NCBI GenBank assembly: GCA_017354895.1
Contig: CP071498.1
Location: 3,348,001 to 3,412,000 of the forward strand
Length of the DNA: 64,000 bases
Origin: Podospora comata
Lineage: Eukaryota; Ascomycota; Sordariomycetes; Sordariales; Podosporaceae
Direction: 5' to 3'
In this document: positions 32,568-44,535 of the stretch, piece after piece
Layout: every line of letters begins with the position of its first letter
How positions within the stretch are numbered: the stretch's first letter is position 1
Translations under genes and position numbers: made by a program
The notes under the pieces: model-generated
Database searches by the model: none
What the model was told of the DNA's origin: nothing
The model's input: the letters and a program-made list of their open reading frames with translations, nothing else

Positions 32568-33908
32568 CTAAATCGACTCCTCCTTCTTCACAGCCGTCGA
32601 TGACACGGGCACTGCCTTTTCCTTTTCTGACTCTGTCCCAGTTGACGTCTCGGCAGCATTTCCACCAACAACTCCTTTCTCAACCGTTGAAGTTCCCGTC
32701 TGTGTCTGTCCCTCAACGTCGCCCTTGGCAGACTTCCTACCTGCTGCCATCCTCACAGCCATCTCTGGGAACAACACCCCAGGAGGGAAGAAGGCGAGGA
32801 GTAAACACGCGATAAGGACCATTCTGTTTCTTTGTCAGTCTTCGTTCCAAGTCTTTCTTACACCCAAAGACTTACATTCCCTCCAACACCACAAACGACC
32901 ATTCATCCTGCATGATGTGATTCCCCCAGCCGCCAGCCATCTCTGCTATCCTATTTCACCACCATCCGTTAGTAACTTCACCGGAAAAGGCTTATCTCCA
33001 ACATACCGGTAAATACACCTCAACAAAATAGCCACATACGCCCCCAAAACCGCATACCCAAACCTCCTGAACCCCCTATCATTCCACAACCTCACCACCT
33101 CTTCCCCAGCCTCCCCAGTCTTGATCCTATATCACCAAAGTCAGCATCATCCTCCCCCATCCCAATCTTAGAACACAACACGTACCACTTCCCAACCCTA
33201 TACAAAAACTCCCCCCCCAACCCCCCAAACCCCCCCAAAACCACAACCTGCAACACAATACCCGCAATAATCGCCCTATTCCCATGCTCAACCAGTCGTA
33301 TATTACTCACCGCACCCCCCGCCGCCAGCGCCCCCCCGATAGCCTGCACCATCAAACAACTAATATCCAACGGCACAAATATAAACGGGTATAACCTCGG
33401 CTTGACTCTACTCAACCCCGGATTGAGCGATAAACACACATGCTTCAGCGTCAAATAAACCGAAATACACAGCAGCGTCGGCGCAAGAATAATAGCCACG
33501 ATCTGCGTCTCGAACGCTTTCTTGTTCCAGGGGTTGGACGCTAGCGGGATGCGCGAAATGTACCCTTCACAACAACAACATCAGCTCCTGTGTTTCCAAA
33601 TAGAAGGAGAAGAGAAGGAACCCACCAGCGAGCTCAAGCGCGCACCCGGCCGCGACAAAACCAGAGTAGGTCCACGTTTTTGTTCTGACCCCATGGTGCA
33701 CCGTCGCCAAAAGAGCAATCCCAAAACCGACAGACAAAAAAATATTAATCCCCCTGTTGGGGTAATACCCCAGCGTAGTGGCGGTAACAGGGCAGGTAGG
33801 CGACACGAAATCGCACGAGTAATAATACGCCGCGATCAAGTTCTCGAGCTCGGTCGGGGTGAGGTTCGGGGGCAGGAGGGAGGGGTCGATGTCTTCTAGC
33901 TTGACCAT
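32568..33908 (-). CDS. RTA1-family seven-span membrane protein (lipid-translocating exporter-like)
   Basis: Five exons in phase (33908-33626, 33564-33186, 33126-33007, 32950-32876 and 32823-32568) give 370 residues. Family signatures are YYPNRGINIF at the first span, CALELAGYISRIPLASNPW across intron 1, ILAPTLLCISVYLTL, PLDISCLMVQAIGG, and RCIYRIAEMAGGWGNHIMQDEW in the late loops, with seven predicted spans. The tail is long, polar and Lys/Glu-rich. RTA1 proteins (yeast RTA1, RSB1, PUG1) act in the plasma membrane in resistance to sterol-targeting compounds and in sphingoid-base or haem movement. Which of these applies here cannot be read from sequence. One intron has a TTACTAACG branch site. 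Confidence 0.9.
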
Positions 33909-34634
33909 TGTGACGGACGGACGGCGGCGAGGTTGGTGATAGTTACACACACGAAATTCGTTTTTTTCTTCTTCGGTAGGAAGTCTGATAAGAGAATCCA
34001 AAAGGGGCTGATACCCCTCATCTCACAGCTTCATCTTGGTTTGAAATGAATCGCCTTGATGTGAAGAAAAAAGTGGTCGGAGCCTTGACCGGATATCACA
34101 CACAAACAACGGGAGCAAAGACAAACTTGGTGTTGTCCATTTACACGCGGGGTTCACAACATACAAATAAAGAGCTGGCGCCCAGCGGCCTTCATATATT
34201 TCCATACAACACACTGTCACACCACCCACCACCTACCATCCGTCGGCAACCTCAATCCTGATTCCGTGAAAGTTCTTCCATCCCAAAAGTCCGGCATCGA
34301 GACTCACCGCGCCACGCACTGCAGGCCAAGAGCCCCTCTGTGAAAGAGAGCTTCTCCGGAATATCCAATGCTGAAGCTCAGAATACGATTACGGGCCGCT
34401 GAGAGAGCTCCCCTCACTTTCACCTCACCAATGAAATTCCGAGCCCGAATATCACCACCCCCGGTGTCCAATATTGGCACCCTTAAAGGCAGGTTCGGCG
34501 AGATAACGTGATGCGACGATGCAACGGCATGTGAATATGCAGGACTTGTCACCACTATAAGCAAAATGCAACATATGGACATGAATATTCTCTCTTGTTT
34601 CTACCCAAGATTTCCCTGGTGAAACCAAGAAACT
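33909..34634. other. Intergenic, RTA1 promoter side
   Basis: About 730 bases separate the RTA1 start from the 3' end of the dehydrogenase gene. No gene or repeat was seen. Confidence 0.4.
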
Positions 34635-35943
34635 TCACGGCCCTTGACCATTCGTCTTGTCAAAGACTTGGTAGACAACCGAGAAATCTCGACCCTTGCA
34701 TTCGGCATCCTTGGAAGCCCTTTCATACAGATCAAGAGCCTTGGTAGCCATGGTCTGCTGAAGGTCTATCCTCCGGGCGGCATCTTGAGCAAGTTTCATA
34801 TCTTTCAACATGAGCTCGATGCCAAACCCGCCTTCGTAGCCACGACTTGCGGGGGCTGTTGGAACTACGCCCGGTACAGGATTGTTGACCTCACTTGCCC
34901 AGCACTTTCCAGTGCTAGCATTGATGACATCTGCCAGTACCTTGGGGTCAAGACCGAGCTTGACACCCAACAGCATAGCCTCCGCCGTACCGATGTTCTG
35001 TATCCCCAGCAAAAGGTTGTTGGCCAGCTTGGCTGCGAGACCAGCGGTTTGCGGACCGCAATGAAGCACTCGTTTCCCCATACGAAGCAAAATGGGCTCA
35101 AGGCGGCCGACCAGCGACTTGTCAGAGCCCAGCATGAACGTCAATGTGCCAGCTGTGGCGCCGACAACCCCGCCTGACATGGGGGCATCAACAAAGTGAC
35201 CCTGCCCAGGGAGCTTGTCTTCCACCAATTGGCATACTGTGGACGACGTGTGTGGGTCAATCGTTGACGAGTCAATGAAGAGTCGAGGTTGCGGACGAGG
35301 CGGGAGATCCGCAATGTCCTTCAGCAACACCTCATACGTTGACCGGACATGTTGTGGCTCGGGAAGACAAGAGATGACGACATCCTAAACGGCGCGCCGT
35401 TAGCAAACGTTGAACCACAGATTGGGGCGGAGTTGTCAAAACAAGTGTTTTTAGGCTTCTCAGAGGATTGGCTATTGTTTTGATAAAATCATGAATAAGG
35501 CCGGCGAACCGGCCCCAACTTAGACTGTTCATGTTTGGAACAAATTCATCATAAAAGCTTGTGGGGGATGTGGCAAGAAAAATGGAAGAAAACCTACTGC
35601 TTCCTTCGCAGCGTCTGAGACGCTGGTAGACACCTCTGGGGCAGCACCACCGGCTTGTTGCGTCTTCATTTCCTCGACGAGCTTTTCAGCTGCGCTCCGG
35701 TTGATATCGTACAGCCGAATGGTGTCGCCTGGTGGAAGTTTGGACTGGAGGTTTCGTGCCATTTGGTATCCCTGAAGAGGAACGGTTAGCTCCAAGAATT
35801 CCACGCAAAGACAGGCAGCAAAGTAAACATACCATCCGCCCAAGCCCAATGAAGGCATAGTTATCCAGTGCCCGCGGTGTAGTGGAAAAGGACCGACGTT
35901 GCGCCAAAGCCCTCGCGGGTTGCCATACTCTTGCCGTTGACAT
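34635..35943 (-). CDS. 3-hydroxyisobutyrate dehydrogenase, mitochondrial
   Basis: Three exons (35943-35833, 35771-35598 and 35384-34635) give 344 residues. The start is a mitochondrial presequence (ARALAQRRSFSTTPRA). The NAD-binding loop FIGLGRMGYQMA is rebuilt exactly across intron 1. The substrate-binding motif is DAPMSGGVVGATAG, and the catalytic lysine lies in LAAKLANN, as in beta-hydroxyacid dehydrogenases. The enzyme oxidises 3-hydroxyisobutyrate to methylmalonate semialdehyde in valine breakdown in the mitochondrial matrix. The second intron (35385-35597, 213 nt) is long for this genome but has a GTAGGT donor and TTTAG acceptor. Length and motifs are those of the full family, and nothing looks damaged. 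Confidence 0.92.
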
Positions 35944-37036
35944 CTCGCCGAATAGCTATTCAGAATGCAGTTGATCGAAGTCGAGGTCAAGAACAATAGA
36001 GACGCCCAATATGCTCGGTGTTGGCTCCGGTCGAGCGGCAGCGAGGTTGCCATCCATGGCTGCAGTGAGGGGTGCTGGTGCGGACCGAACAACAAAGCCG
36101 ACCATTGCCGATCGAGACGCTTGCTGTAGAGCTTCCATGGGTGGTCATCTGGTCAAACAAAGCGGAGGTAGGCCGAGACCGTCGGTTTAGAATAGAAAGA
36201 GATCTGTGGAGCGGAAACAGCACGCGCCATCTCGGCATCCGCACCACATGAAATCAGTGCATTGAGATTGAGTTTGTTGGACTCAACGTCCTCGCGATCG
36301 TTTCGTGGTGTGTTTGCAGAGTGGAAAAGGTCAGCCGAGAATTTTGGCGTTTTGTGTGCACAATTTTGCGATAAGCAAAGGCTGGCCCAAGCGCTGCATC
36401 GGCGCCGAGTATCTCCGCTCTGGAGTGGTAGGTGGATAAGATGTGGGCAGACAACTGATGATGGGTATGGGCACATGGGATGAGTTCGAAATTTCGAGCA
36501 AGCTTTACAAAGTTGACTGCGAAAACTATATAGTAGGGATGAGAGATACTGCCGTAGGGTAGTGCAACAAGAATCTCACTTTGTGAAGCTCACAGTCAAG
36601 TACTCCATACATCGCTGTGGAAAAAAAAAATGCCTTCAATTACAATGGGTGTATGAGTACGGTTGTATCGATTTCCTGTCTCCAAAAGGATCCCACGAGA
36701 CGATACTGCCAGGCCCAACTAAACGATTGTCCCTCCTCCCTCCCATCCCTATTTAATCGACCGTGTTGGAAGACGGCAGAGGCCGCGAAGGGGTATGTAT
36801 GTGCAAAGAAACAAAGAACGCAACCAAATGTGAGAAAATGTCAGGGAAAGCCTCACTTTCCGCATATCCTTGACTGATCCTCCGGAAAACTCCAAGACCC
36901 CAATAGCTAATGTGATAGATCCTCCGACTCCGAACAGACCACATCCTCAGCCAACGAAGATATGAGGCCCACTTCATCCAGACAACCGAATTTTGGACAG
37001 AGAAAAAAACTTGGAAAAGAGCAACATGGGAGGATC
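35944..37036. other. Intergenic
   Basis: About 1.1 kb separates the dehydrogenase start from the Bqt4-like stop. It holds the dehydrogenase promoter/leader on one side and the 3' region of the Bqt4-like gene on the other. Apart from a short A-run at 36618-36629 I see nothing notable. Confidence 0.4.
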
Positions 37037-38475
37037 CTAAAGAGCATTGGCAATATAAGGGGTGATCATTGGAAGAAGGGCACTGCAAAAACGTGTTAGC
37101 TAGCGTCACTCGGAGCAATCATATCAACCCAAAACTCACCCAATAGCACCCACGGCAACTGTGGCTGTGACACCGAAGAAGGCCCTTCTGCGGATCTTCT
37201 GCTTTCTAATTTCCGCCTCGGTCTTGACCTTCTTCGCTTGACGAGACTCTGGAGCGTCTTCGTCCTGGTCATCTTCATCCTCAGCGATGTCGTCGGCCTT
37301 GCGCTTCGACTTGGTAGGCTCGACAGCAGCCTCGTTATCAACCGCTTTGGTGGCAGCCTCCACCATAGCCCGGGCCTCAGCGACCATCTTGGCAGCCTCC
37401 TCCGAAGAGGGAAGCTTGCCACCGAAAATGGGAACCTCGACATCAACCTTGGTGTGCTTGACCTCTTCGCCATCGGCATCCACCTTGACATCCTGATCAA
37501 CATGAACCTTGATCTTGGGCTCCTCGGTCGTATTCAGGACAGCGCCGGAGTCTTTCTCGACAGCCTCAACCTTCACCTCGCCCTCCTTGACCTCCTCAAC
37601 CTTGGCCACGGTTGTAACTGGGGCAGAAACACTGGTGGTCTGGAATATCTCGTCATCGCCGCCACCACCGTTCACAAGAGTTGCCTGGGAGTCGGCAGGC
37701 TGGGATTCAACTACACTAGGGACAGGGGGCTTCGATCCAGCCCTTCTTCTCCTGGGGGTCGCAATAGGGCGCCTGGTGGAGGGTGGCGCCGTCTTCGCCG
37801 GGCTGGCCGAGCGACTGCTGCGACGCAAGCGGGAGGGAGTCGGGGGTGGGAGAGAATATTGGGTGAGTCCATGGAAGGCGGGCGGGGCTTTTGGCCCCTC
37901 AGACGACGGGTTGACGGCAATTTCCGACGGATCCAGGAGTGCGCGAATCCACGGAAGAATCTTGTACTCAACCGCAAGATCAAGAGCCTGCTGGGGCGGG
38001 ATCCACACATTGCCGGCAGTCTCGTTGGCACTCGTAGTCGGCTGCGATTTGATATATCTGCGCTCTGCCTCCTCCTCTTCTAGGTTCGCATACGGGAAGC
38101 TCGCCTTGAACATCCCGGTGGCAGACACAAAGCCATCGCGGCTGCGGCGCATGAGAAAGTAGCTGCTCGGCGATGACTTGTTGAGCCCCCAGATTGGCGA
38201 TACGATCCCCTTGGGAAGTGGGGCGCGCAGATGCGCGTAGTCGAACGTGTCATCGAGAAGGGGATCGTTGGCGTCGTTATGGGTGAACGCAGCCACCTTT
38301 GGGGACAATCTTGTCCGGCCTAGCCGACGACGGGAAACCAGTTCGTTATCTAGTGATCCAAGGTGAGTTTCTGTTCACTGCGATTGTGCAGTAGGGAAAA
38401 GCGGGTCATACGCGGTGGGACATCATCAATCATGAACTGATTGTAGCGCTGAGGCAGGTGACGGTGTGTGGCCAT
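37037..38475 (-). CDS. Bqt4-like inner nuclear membrane protein with APSES/KilA-N fold
   Basis: Three exons (38475-38412, 38349-37140 and 37082-37037) give 439 residues. The N-terminus has the Bqt4-type signature restored by splicing (LPQRYNQF, DDVPPHNELVSRRRLG, TFDYAHLRAPLPKG). The KilA-N/APSES-like DNA-binding fold follows at residues about 60-170 (SYFLMRRSRDGFVSATGMFKA, then VWIPPQQAL). A long disordered stretch is rich in P, S, K and E. The end has a basic cluster (RKQKIRRR) and one C-terminal membrane span (AFFGVTATVAVGAIGALLPMI), completed only by the last exon. In fission yeast Bqt4 anchors telomeres to the inner nuclear membrane and supports the bouquet. The same role is inferred here. 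Confidence 0.88.
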
Positions 38476-40685
38476 TTTGTCTGCTGCGAGTGTGCGTCTT
38501 GGGGAGCTTGAGCCCTCCAGAAATGGTTCCGTTTTGTGTATGTTCGTTATTCGCAACGAGATGTATTGGGATGAAAGTTTGATGTGGGATCGAAGTGCGC
38601 AACAAGCGAAATCTTTTGCGCGCAGCCGCAGGGGCCTTCGTGGGAAATCAGTCGTCCACAAGGCAACGAACTTTGTTGGGATCAATCCAGAGCCTAGGTA
38701 GCTACAGGGCCCGGGATATCTGGGTAATAAACAGCAGAAAAAAGATGCGGTCCAATGCTTCGGCGCAGCATACAAAGATGGTGCGACAGGATGGGATTGA
38801 CAGGTTGACAAAGTGCTCAGTGCAGTTGACGATTTCCCCAGGCGCAATCTGTTAAACCTCTCTCTTTGGGAAAGCGACAGATTGGGAGAAAAGTGGCCGG
38901 GGCCCCGGGATCTCCTTCAGCTCAACACCCCCAACAGCGCGACTGGACCCATGGGGAAGGGTTTAGCGTGTTGATGGCACGGACCACCTACCACTTTGGA
39001 AGTCATCGAGGTCACGGGAAGGGCCAGAATGGGCCGTTGATCGGAGGTTTTGATTGGCTCTGGATTGCAGCCAGCGTGAGGGGAACCGACATGGGGGCGT
39101 CCACACACACGCGCCGTGGTTCCGTGGGGAGCCCGAACTGTCGACGAATTGCAACCTTCCAAGTTGCGAAGAAGGCATCGTTTTCAGGCCAGAAACGACA
39201 TCTCCCTCAAGCCTCCCACGCTGTTTCTTCCGGAAGTGGGACATGATGGTTGTACATGCCATCAACTCCCCTCTCCCCGTTACTGACAACCCCTCATGAG
39301 GCTGCCGTCCCCTTGCGGCTGATCCTCGCGGCAGGCGCTCGCCAACACCTACCTACATGCGTTGTATGCAGTCTCCCTTGCTCCATAAAATCTGGGGAAG
39401 TTTTCACGTTGTCTTTGAATCCGGTCTTGCGGGTGACCCTTGAGCCCTTCAACGACGTTGCCGAATCTGTTCCATGCTGCACGGACCTTCGAGCCCCTAT
39501 TTGGACCCGGAGAAAATGGAAGTCGTCGGTGCTGTCAAGTTCGCGACCGGATAATCGTTTCTTCCGTGCTCTTGTACAATCAAAAAGCCAGATCCCCAAA
39601 CGTCTTTGCGATGGACGCAGAAGAACAAAAGGAGCGGTGTGCAGCTTGGGGATGCAGCTTGGGTGGCAGTCTTGGCTGGGCTCTCCTCGGAACCTTCAAC
39701 GTCCCATATTTATTGACTGTTGATGGAAGGCTTGTTAATTCTGAGTGCTGGGTGAGAAAAGTGAAGATGGACAACAAAGAGCTTCGTCGACCAGAGTCAT
39801 GGCTTAGTTATGATATCTTTAAACTGTTGAATACCTAGAGCTGTACCGAGCTTGAAACCTGAATGGCCGCTCCCGTTCTGGCACCTTGGCATGTCGAGGT
39901 CGACAAGGGGTGACGGCAGCAGCCGACGTATTAAGTGGAACTAACAGCATCTCCGCCAAACGGCTTCCCAGAGTGTTAGTGTCGGCTGTATCTGTAACAC
40001 GGCCGCTCGCGTCGTTTCCGGTCAGATAGATCGACCGTTGGGGACGACCGTCGAGGATATGGATGTTCTTCTCGGGTCCTTCAGCTAAATAATAAGCGTA
40101 TGGTCGGGATAACATATATAGTAGCAAGTGGCCTCACCTCTGGGCGGCGCTGCTCGACCTGACCCCTCAGTCTCGATGTCAAAGCCCTCAGTTGGGCCAA
40201 TTGGGCATGCTGGTGCTGGCCAACCACGTCGGTAGAACAGAGCCCCCATCAAAACAGTTGGGGCCTCTGATGAGGTCCGGCCCCTCGTCAGGCTATTTGT
40301 TCCAGAAGTTGCGACGGTTCCAATGCTGCAGAGCTGCATGATTCAGGGCCAGATGCTTGCGGTCTCAAAGACCCCACCAAGGGGCGGCTTGTCTCACTGG
40401 CTAGCCAAAGAAAGGATTGCCTAAGGAACCCCTCCATCAACCACCCCTCATCCACCTTGCTCCATCAGGCCCAGCCTAAATAAATAAGCTCCCATCATCA
40501 TCCTCAGCCCCCTTCCCCGGTGTTCTGGTTCCCTTACAAGTAGTTTTACCTACCTTAACTCAACGACACCCGCCCCTAATTACTAGACTCAACGACGCCG
40601 TCTGCGCCTGCCACCACGAGTCAAAGTCGAACCGACGTGCCCAATCCCCACATCACAACGCTCACCGTAACTTTACTTTATCATC
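38476..40685. other. Long divergent intergenic region (Bqt4-like / RhoGDI)
   Basis: About 2.2 kb separates two divergent starts. The Bqt4-like leader should lie around 38.5-38.9 kb. The RhoGDI leader around 40.4-40.68 kb is pyrimidine-rich with CATC/CACC runs. A 133-codon frame at 39440-39838 has no recognisable motif. No other feature is supported. Confidence 0.4.
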
Positions 40686-42229
40686 ATGTCTGGCCACGAA
40701 GAGGATCTCCTGCCCGAGAACAACTCGGGCTACAAGCTCTCCCAGCCTAAGCAGAGCTTGGCTGAGTACCAGAAGATGGGTAAGTAAACCACTGCCCAGT
40801 GGGTTTTGCATCAGGAGTGATATATATTAAAGGACGCGAGTGAGAGCTTGGGCGAGGGGGTTGCGGCGGGTTGGGGTATTTCAGCAAGTGCTGGATGAGC
40901 ATTGCACCTCAGTGGAAGGCTTGTTATCGTGATAATGGAATAGAGACGGAAATGGGGCGGGAGCAAGATATAAGTGCTTTTGCTAGGGTTAAACTTGGAG
41001 CATCCCGGGAGTCGAGCTCAATGCCCCGTCAAGCTGCCGGGAAAGCTGCCGGAGCAGGTGCTGTTCACTCGTCGAGAGCCCCGGTTGTTCCGTCGAAAAC
41101 CGTTATTCACTGCTGGCTGGCTATTGTTCTCTGCAACGACTCGTCTGGCTGGCCCTGCCTGAGGCTTTCGACACTCGGAAGCTGTCTTACCCTTCTCAAC
41201 ACCACCAACTGCATTCTTCCCTACCTCCCGCGGCTTCACCACACCATCCACTTCAGCATTTTCTCTCTTTCTCTCTCACAACCCACAACACCTATTTTTC
41301 TCCCGCCCCCGAGTCCAACCGAGATCAACATGTCTTCTGGAAATAAAGTCACGTTCCAGGAGAACTCGGAGGAGAAGACAGATGCCAATGGCCGTGGTCG
41401 CGCTTTGAGTTGTGCCAAAGCCCCGGACCCGGGCTTGATTCGAACACCCTCCCGCCGTCTTCCGTCTCCATACCCCCATCACGATGCTCTGGATGAGCAG
41501 ACGAGTCCCATCGGCAGCGCCTTGAAGCGTGCCAAAAACACTGCCTCCGCTGTCTTCTGTCTGGCCAACGCTAACCAAACCCACTCAGACGAGGGCGATG
41601 AGTCTCTCCAGCGCTACAAGGCTTCTCTTGGTTTGACTGGCGGAAACGACCTCTCCGACCCCAACGACCCTCGTGTCTGCATCATTCAGTCTCTTACCAT
41701 GGAGTCTCTTGGTCGTCCCCCGGTTGTCATCGACCTCTCGGCCCCCGGCAGTGTTGACAGCCTCAAGAAGACACCATTCAAGATCAAGGAGGGCGTCACC
41801 TTCACCATGAGCGCCCAGTTCAAGGTTCAGCATGAGATCCTCAGCGGTCTCCATTACGTTCAGGTTATCAAGCGCAAGGGTATTACGCTCCCTGGTGGCA
41901 AGTCTGACGAAATGATTGTAAGTTTCTTCCTGATGTATTCCACCACGCAATTGCAGTTTTGCTAACAAAGCAACAACAGGGCTCTTACGCTCCCAACACC
42001 GACAAGCAGCCCTTCTACACAAAGAAGTGTGCGTACAATTTGTTTTCTTTTTTTTTTTGAAGGGGGTGAAGCACGATACTGACCAACCAGCTCAACAGTC
42101 CAAGAAGAGACGGCCCCAAGCGGCATGCTCGTCAGAGGCACATACCATGTTGCCTCTAGCTTTGTTGACGACGACAAGAAGACCCATCTCAAGTTCGATT
42201 GGGCCTTTGAGATTGCTAAGGACTGGTAA
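40686..42229 (+). CDS. RDI1: Rho GDP-dissociation inhibitor
   Basis: Four exons (40686-40779, 41589-41917, 41980-42028 and 42099-42229) give 200 residues, the normal RhoGDI length. The N-terminal arm (SLAEYQKMDEGDESLQRYKASLGL) is rebuilt across the first intron. Immunoglobulin-like domain motifs are DPNDPRVCIIQSL, FKIKEGVTFTM, HEILSGLHYVQVIKRKG, GSYAPNT, YTKKFQEE, and the ending HLKFDWAFEIAKDW. It binds prenylated Rho/Cdc42 GTPases, holds them in the GDP state and extracts them from membranes, so it acts in polarity and growth. The first intron is 809 nt, very long for this genome, and contains an in-frame alternative start described separately. Confidence 0.93.
41180..41330 (+). promoter_or_regulatory. 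Candidate internal promoter/leader of RhoGDI
   Basis: This pyrimidine-rich stretch (runs of TTCTCTCTTTCTCTCTC and CACACC) ends directly at the alternative ATG. It resembles the leaders of other genes in this window. It is inferred from composition only. Confidence 0.35.
41331..41588 (+). other. Possible alternative first exon of RhoGDI (86-codon N-terminal extension)
   Basis: Inside intron 1 an ATG at 41331 opens a frame (MSSGNKVTFQENSEEK) that runs without a stop straight into exon 2 in the correct phase. It would add 86 residues to the RhoGDI core. The segment has even, coding-like composition with Ser/Pro/Arg-rich disorder (TPSRRLPSPYP). The sequence just before it (about 41240-41330) is a CT-rich tract like fungal transcription starts. 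A transcript starting here would skip the canonical first exon. No transcript evidence is available to me. Confidence 0.45.
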
Positions 42230-43350
42230 ACATCGCGTCACCGACAACATTACTTCTCACGACCACTGGATTGAGCTATTGAAAGCGAGGAAAAGGAACG
42301 AACGACTTGGAGCTTCAGCGACCCCAATCACCACTTTGCGACTCGAATCCTCAGGCGCGATTCACTTTTTTTTCTTGCTAGAGGCAGGCACGAGGGCTTA
42401 GATTTGGAACCAAAAAGGGAAAAGTCGAAGGAAGAATAGTGCGGGGCAGCAAGTCGTGCAATCTGGGTTGTTCTTGCTTTTGGTGGAAGATGGAAGGGTA
42501 GGAACGATTTGGGGATTGCGAATTGTAATAGCGTGGACAATACTTTCTCTCTCACACTTGCTTCTGGGGCTCTGCGAGCAGAGTCCCTTCTCAAATACAC
42601 ATCAAATGCCGAGTCTGCGCTTCTCGTCTTTTTTTTTGTATGTCTACTTGAACATGCTTGTGAACCCCTATGCGAAAGTCAACAAACATCTGAGGGGGCC
42701 CCTTTTCTGAATGTAAACGAACCCCCGTTGCCGTTGACATGCAGTCGGCCGGTGAACCTTGATCTTGGCGACGACTAAGCATGAGAGCCTCAGTAGAACA
42801 TAGCCTCCCACAACATGGCATGGCTTGTTATGTTTTGGAGCAACTTCACAAGTTAATGAGACTGGGGATTCAAGACACTCTCTCACAACAAGATAGGTTC
42901 TAGCATGCAGCAGTCATGGTCACCACACCATGCTTTTGCGACTAGTACTACAATGAGAGTGAACCACAAAACCATCTCTACCACGGAGTACCAAAGTGTC
43001 TTTTGGAGGAAATCTCTTCGAGTAAATAACTCCTCATTCATTTGGTATCATTCGTCTCCCTCTATAGGTATGTCATGCGCTATTCTTCAAAACAAATACA
43101 GGAACATGCCCTATTATTGCCCCTGCCCAACAGTTTGAGGAGTATGCAACTTGGTGCATGACATCCTACAAATAACCCCCTTCTCTTGTCCCAGTTGGGC
43201 CTGCTTGAGGCGTGCCTGATACATCCCCGAGATCCAATCAAAAGCGAAAACATGAGCACCTTCTCTCACTCTACTCCCCTGCGCCAACGCTGTGGTTTTC
43301 ACATGCCTTCCCTTGGCAGCACTTCTAGTTCTAGTTTCCCAATCTCACCC
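42230..43350. other. Convergent intergenic region
   Basis: About 1.1 kb lies between the RhoGDI stop and the PPG1 stop. It holds both 3' regions. No gene was seen. Confidence 0.4.
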
Positions 43351-44535
43351 TTATAAGAAGTAATCCGGCAACTGCCCCTGCTCCCCCATCTTATCCTGCC
43401 CCATCTGCATGTCCTTGACCTGGTCATTCTCGGGCGCGGCTTCGAAAACGTTGAACACCCTCTCTCCGTTCTCCCCCACTTCCAGCACACTCGCCATGTT
43501 TCCACAGCGGTAACAGTAATTTGGGGCGCTCCACACCGTCGACAGCTGGTTGTCAAACAGCGTCTGGTATCCCTCCTGGCACAGCTGATGGGCGCGGAGG
43601 ATGTGTTCCATCTTGTTGACTTCGAGAAACTTCTTCACGACTTGTGACCCAAATGTGTAGCCTGCGCCGCGGGGTGACAGGGAGAACTCGTCGCGCTCGG
43701 GGTCGGGATCGGACCAGACGAGATCGGCCATGGGGCCTTCGTGGGGGATCTCGCGGAAGCGGTCTATGATCTTGATTTGGTCGATGGAGTGGATTGATGG
43801 GGAGAGGCCTGCCAAGAAGGGGATTTGTCAGGGATGAGAAGGATGAAAGGAAAGGCAACGGGGTTCAAACTAACCACCATGTACGCAGAATATCCTGTCG
43901 TCAATCACCACACTCAACGTCAAGTAGTCAAACATGTCCGTGAAATGGTGCCAGACGTTGGCGTTGCCGTATTTCCTCGAGCATTCCGTGTAGAACCCAT
44001 AAGACTGTGTTACGCCTCGAGACTCGTGGTTGCCCCTGATAAGGTGCAGCCGGTTGGGGTAGCGCAGCTTGAGGCATACGAGCAGCGAAATGGTCTCGAC
44101 TGAGAACATGCCGCGGTCGACATAGTCACCTAGAAATAGATAGTTGGTGTCGGGACAGAAACCTCCGATGCGGAAGATCTCAATCAGGTCGTAGAACTGG
44201 CCGTGGATATCGCCGACGACGGTTACTGGGGCTTTGACATGGACAACATTGGACTCCCTCATGAGGAGCTCTTTTGTTTTGGCGCATATCGCCTCGATGA
44301 CCGACTCGGCGAGGAGTTCCTTCTTGTAAAGACGGGCGATACATTCGTCGAGGTCGACGGAGGCTGCAAGACTCGACGGTCAGTGGTGGTTGTTGAAGGC
44401 AGGGCATGGCGGGGCAGGAAGCTGCTGGTTTGCGCTGCGATGACCAGGGGCTGGGTTGCGAACTGCTTGCTTGCCTGGATGCGGGTATGACGTGTGTGTG
44501 GTATGGGAGAGCGACTTACAAGGGAGGCCTGGCAT
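43351..44535 (-). CDS. PPG1: PP2A-like serine/threonine phosphatase, PPG1 type
   Basis: Three exons (44535-44520, 44363-43875 and 43808-43351) give 320 residues. The PPP-family metal and catalytic motifs are all present: GDIHGQ, GDYVDRG, RGNHES, FCVHGGLSPS (joined across intron 2), WSDPDP and the ending DYFL whose leucine is carboxymethylated in PP2A-type enzymes. PPG1 is favoured over PP2A, PP4 or PP6 by [63 protein letters not shown] and NVFEAAPEN. In yeast Ppg1 works with the Far complex (STRIPAK-like) in signalling, and in filamentous fungi it affects growth and development. The first exon is only 5 codons plus one base (MPGLP), which is the weakest point of the model. Confidence 0.9.
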
